10,184 nucleotides of DNA, taken from assembly GCA_028565635.1 (NCBI GenBank), contig JAOXYB010066745.1, forward strand, positions 1 to 10,184, read 5' to 3'. The notes below the pieces were generated by a model. The model saw nothing but the letters and a program-made list of their open reading frames with translations, made no database searches and was not told the origin of the DNA. This document shows, one piece after another, positions 7,047 through 10,184 of this stretch. The position numbers and the translations under genes are program-made. Numbering within the stretch: the stretch's first letter is position 1; the number at the start of each line of letters is the position of its first letter. This stretch comes from Phoronis ovalis (Eukaryota > Phoronida > Phoronidae).

Positions 7047-7242
7047 TTAATAACCAAATATGGAACTACAACTGAATGTTTGACCGGTAACGGGTTTTAA
7101 TTTTCGGACCAGGAATAACTTTTCTGCAGAATCTAGAAATGGATCAAGGCCCGGGGCAAGGTTGTCTGATTTATTTGGTGACCAATAACGCGGTTTCTTC
7201 AGCTTGGCACTACTTCGCATATTTAAGGACGAGCAGTAATTA
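7047..7242 (-). CDS. Small ORF or terminal exon of unrecognised function, 57-65 aa
   Basis: From the ATG at 7220 the minus-strand frame encodes 57 residues to a TAA at 7049-7047. As a spliced exon it would start at 7242 after a weak acceptor (CAATTAAAG). The peptide begins MRSSAKLKKPRYWSPNKSDN and includes DPFLDSAEKLFLVRKLKPVTG. It is soluble-looking, with balanced charge and no signal peptide. Local GC and CpG content is higher than in the flanks, which hints at coding sequence. The stop lies 45 bases before the TATA box of the peptide gene. I see no AATAAA right after it. The opposite strand also has an open frame here (7139-7345), so strand and reality are unsettled. Confidence 0.35.
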
Positions 7243-7340
7243 CTTTAATTGTAAATTGGTGAAAATTTTGCAAAGCAAACAAGAAAAAATACTTTTATAT
7301 ATTTTATTTTTCATGACACCGAAAACACTGCTTCATGCAC

Positions 7341-7390
7341 CTTAAGTAATATCTCGCAAAATGGATAATTAAGTGACGCATCTTCAGTTG
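7341..7390 (-). CDS. Possible 50-base exon of an unrecognised gene
   Basis: The acceptor TTGTGTGTCAG precedes QLKMRHLIIHFARYYL, then AAG|GTGCAT as a possible donor in phase 2. Its phase accepts the exon at 7513-7566 and feeds the one at 7047-7242. If the donor is skipped, the frame ends after RCMKQCFRCHEK. No family is recognised. Confidence 0.25.
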
Positions 7391-7512
7391 CTGACACACA
7401 ATATTAAAAAGATAGAAATGTCACATTCTGACGTTGTTTTACCGTGCACCCAACAAATAGCAAAGAAAAGAGTATTATAGCTTTGTTATATCACAAAGAT
7501 CCATATTAATAC

Positions 7513-7566
7513 CTCTTGAACCAGAGCCTTCTTGTACCGCAAAATATTATGCAATAGTTCATGAAC
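7513..7566 (-). CDS. Possible 54-base exon of an unrecognised gene
   Basis: A strong pyrimidine tract and acceptor (TTTTTATTTAG) is followed by exactly 18 open codons, VHELLHNILRYKKALVQE, and a donor-like GAG|GTATTA. Both ends are in phase 0. It fits in phase with the blocks at 7341-7390 and 7047-7242. I recognise no domain. Single short exons of this kind can arise by chance. Confidence 0.3.
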
Positions 7567-7569
7567 CTA

Positions 7570-9360
7570 AATAAAAATAATATAAATTATCATAATCTAT
7601 TAATGTTTTGATTCATGAATATTAAAGCAATTATTTTATAATATTTCAGGATTTTAGTGCGCAAGACAACGTGATTAGTGTTGTTTATTCAAATTATAAA
7701 TATATAAATCTTCATATTGGTCGCGTTTGTTTTTGGCAATAAACTTCATGCGCCATAAATATATCCCGAATGCGCACAACAAATTCTCACCCACGTGAAT
7801 CTTTCCGGTACTTCAAATATTAGTACATCAACGAAACAATCTACAGAAAAAATCGTTAGAAACAAAACAAAAGAAAAAGAGATATACTAGTAAATATAAC
7901 AGTAAAAAATATCGGTGGGTTAATAATATGTAGTGAACTATTGAACAAAGGAAAAGGTAATTACTTAAATATATATATATAAAGTGCCTTTTTTGGAAAC
8001 ATAAAACCTAGAGGTTCTAAGTTGAAATAAATTAAGTGTTGCATATATTGTTTTCAAAAAAAAACCCGTCCAAATTAATGTTTGTGGCGATGGATAGTTT
8101 TGAAACCGGATTCAAGCTCCAAGCTTTTTTTTCTTATATGCTCTCTTAAACATTCGGTATTAATCTTGGTATGAATCATAATTACTTTCAGATATACTAT
8201 TATTGATTAATATGAGAAGAAAGCAAGTCACGATATGGTAATATATCAGTTTTGGCACATTAGCATTTAACACCCACAGAGTACATTAAAGTCCAGAAAT
8301 TACAGTTCGTCCTAAATTCTTCCTTTGGTCTTATGTTACTGTGTCTCCCTGTCCATATTAATTCCTGACAGTTTAGCACATGAAAAATTAATATATAGGT
8401 AAATATTAAGTACTTACAAAATTGAAATATTTTATTAGTGAATGCCTTTGCAATTTTGCACTTTTAAACAAATACATCTGACACTCCTCACTCCTAGCAA
8501 TATACAGATCGTGATTCATTGTTTTACAGTTACGGTGGGAAGTACCGTTCGGCACAACCCCGGCACAACTTACTGAAACTATAAAATTCTTCTCAAGTTT
8601 TGAACAGTTAAATGAAACGATCAGCGATAGTATAGCAAAGAATGCATATTTGAAAAGGTACTAGTTGGAAGATTTTGACAGTTTACTTTTCCTATTATAA
8701 TAGTTATAATAGTCCCAATATCTGACACATGATTATGTAATCAAAAAGGTGACACTTTGAGTAAAAATTCCTATCTTTGAAAAGGCAAACCTTCAAAAAG
8801 TTAGCTTCAACACCCCCTGGATACAAAATTGAAACTTGGCTGAATTAAGCTTCAAATAGAGAACTCTAAAATGGTGTTTCAGATTTTAAAAATGTTGCTT
8901 TATTCAATAACATTCTGGAAATTTCAATGGTTATAAATTCCTATCAATGGTTTTCTTATTTTTCTTAGTATGCTACTGCTAAGCATTTACTGAAGTATGT
9001 CTGAAATTTTTCATGTTTCGCCGGTAGATACAATATAGTGCAGTTTCCTTAATGATATAAACTTTGCAAGCCATTACGCATATCCCATTTTTTTAAATCA
9101 AACGCTACGTAGAAAAAGAAACGTTATTTATTGAAGTTTTGTAAAAGATTTTTTCAGTGCAATGTGTAGCATGTTATTCATATTGTGCAATTTTCTTATG
9201 TTAAGTAAAAATCAGAACTTTAAAAAAACTTAAATAGATCAGGTTGACATTTGGAACATGTATCAAGTTCATATCCTTCTACAGTGCAATAGCACGATTT
9301 CGTCAATGTCAAGTAGTATACTAGTACTTTACGTAATAATGGTTTCCGAGTAACAATTTT
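7570..9360. other. Intergenic, no supported gene
   Basis: This is AT-rich sequence with an (AT)n run at 7970-7981. Isolated splice-like signals exist. One example is a 25-codon minus-strand block at 8418-8493 ending TTT|GTAAGT. A second is a plus-strand block starting at about 7650 after TATTTCAG. None forms a convincing gene. Confidence 0.4.
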
Positions 9361-9365
9361 CCCAC

Positions 9366-9384
9366 ATAGATAGATAGATAGATA
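9366..9384. repeat. GATA tetranucleotide microsatellite
   Basis: There are about four and a half copies of GATA (ATAGATAGATAGATAGATA). It sits exactly at the 3' edge of the LINE-like remnant and probably derives from its tail. Confidence 0.85.
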
Positions 9385-9682
9385 ATCTTTTCATTTACGT
9401 GACATGTGTTTTCAACAAAGCATTTTACAAAGGACATGAAATACAATAAAATTAAAACACCCAGCCACAAATGGCTTATATGTCACTACATTACTACATA
9501 ACATTCTTCCATAGCGCTGTAAATAAAACTGTCTCTAATTTTACACGCCTCTAACATATACTTGGCACATTGTTTTACAATTTTACAATTTTCTTATTAC
9601 AAAGTAAAAACTGCATTTTCTCTAAATCATTCATTTGTTCAAAGGAAGCATTAATGGGATAGGCATAGTCAAACAATTTCAT
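9366..9682 (-). mobile_element. Decayed 3' end of a LINE-like retrotransposon
   Basis: The minus strand holds two reading blocks. Positions 9682-9575 encode MKLFDYAYPINASFEQMNDL followed by EKMQFLLCNKKIVKL. Positions 9566-9486 encode AKYMLEACKIRDSF followed by IYSAMEECYVVM and a stop. Their arrangement (FD..., DLEKMQFLLCN, then AKYM.EA..IR) resembles the extreme C-terminus of non-LTR reverse-transcriptase polyproteins. The second block is out of frame. A tandem 8-base duplication (TTTACAAT twice, about 9575-9590) accounts for the shift. A non-coding tail follows and ends in a short ATCT/GATA tandem repeat at 9384-9366, as LINE 3' ends often do. The copy is 5'-truncated and inactive. The clade is not identified. 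Confidence 0.5.
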
Positions 9683-10184
9683 TCATTCTACACTCACCGG
9701 GACCATTACTCAATGTTTTCGTCGGTGTCACATTAAAATAAAAAATAATGCTTCAAATGTGATGATGTATGTACTAATGGAAAGCCAAATGTGCATACTT
9801 TATGAAAATTACCTTTTTACTTTATGCCGTTTATGGTTCTATGATATTAAATCTATTTTGTTCTCATGAAATAGATGTTTTCGTGTGTTTTCTGATGTCG
9901 GCAGTCGTATGTTGTTTTTGAAACCTTAGTGTAAAAGTTACTTAAAAATCATTCTGTCTGTTTTTCTGCTTTCGAAATTATCATTCAGTAAGTTCCATAT
10001 TTCCTAAAGTTACTCTATATTTTTCCATACGAGAGTATAATATATGGTCGTCGCAAAACTTCAAACAGATACGTGACTACTTTTCTTGGGACCAATTGCA
10101 AATTTATCGTAGTAGCTATACTCAAAGGGTGGAACAAAATTGAAGCTTTTCACTCATTAAATCTGTATCTTAAATATGTTAATT
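9683..10184. other. No gene recognised; may include more of the LINE remnant near its start
   Basis: This is AT-rich sequence without a long open frame on either strand. The truncated 5' border of the retroelement probably lies close to 9700-9760, but no clear junction is visible. Confidence 0.4.

Noticed and set aside
7139-7345. Plus-strand 68-codon open frame starting MDQGPGQGCLIYL
   Set aside because: It overlaps the minus-strand 57-codon frame, which looks more protein-like and has compatible neighbouring blocks. Neither is proven.
8418-8493. Possible minus-strand exon ending TTT|GTAAGT (25 codons, beginning SEECQMYLFKSAKL)
   Set aside because: The donor is strong, but the acceptor has no pyrimidine tract and no neighbour or homologue supports it.

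Overview
This is a eukaryotic, AT-rich window, most likely from a bivalve mollusc and probably a mussel. The evidence is spliceosomal introns with GT...AG borders, animal-type genes, a LINE remnant and many small dispersed repeats. The mussel assignment is an inference. It rests mainly on a small secreted peptide gene whose precursor carries an EF-hand pro-domain, an arrangement I recall from the mussel antifungal peptide mytimycin.

Two genes can be modelled with good support, both on the minus strand. Positions 296-2409 hold the first three coding exons of an MBOAT7-type lysophospholipid acyltransferase. The gene reads toward position 1 and continues outside the window. Its introns contain a CCGG-palindrome repeat (about 20-270) and a duplicated repeat module (about 1149-1501). 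Positions about 4910-6971 hold a compact five-exon gene that looks complete: TATA box (7002-6993), non-coding first exon, four coding exons and an AATAAA signal (4936-4931). The predicted 137-residue precursor runs in this order: signal peptide, 30-residue Arg/aromatic-rich cationic peptide, Gly-Arg-Arg processing and amidation site, canonical EF-hand, penta-Asp acidic tail. I read it as a host-defence (antimicrobial) peptide precursor, and it is the main discovery of the window.

Upstream of that gene (7047-7566) three short minus-strand coding-like blocks keep phase with each other. They may be exons of an unrecognised gene and stay tentative. The space between the two good genes (2480-4900) holds a degenerate minisatellite (2890-3225) and a small inverted-repeat element (4104-4325), with no supported gene. 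Positions 7570-9360 show no supported gene. Positions 9366-9682 carry the decayed 3' end of a LINE-like retrotransposon on the minus strand with a GATA/ATCT tail. The last 420 bases look non-coding.

The two genes are tandem neighbours on the same strand, about 2.4 kb apart, and nothing suggests a functional link. MBOAT7 is a conserved lipid-remodelling enzyme with a TATA-less, ETS-motif promoter region. The peptide gene has a TATA promoter and small exons, typical of an inducible or cell-type-restricted secreted product.
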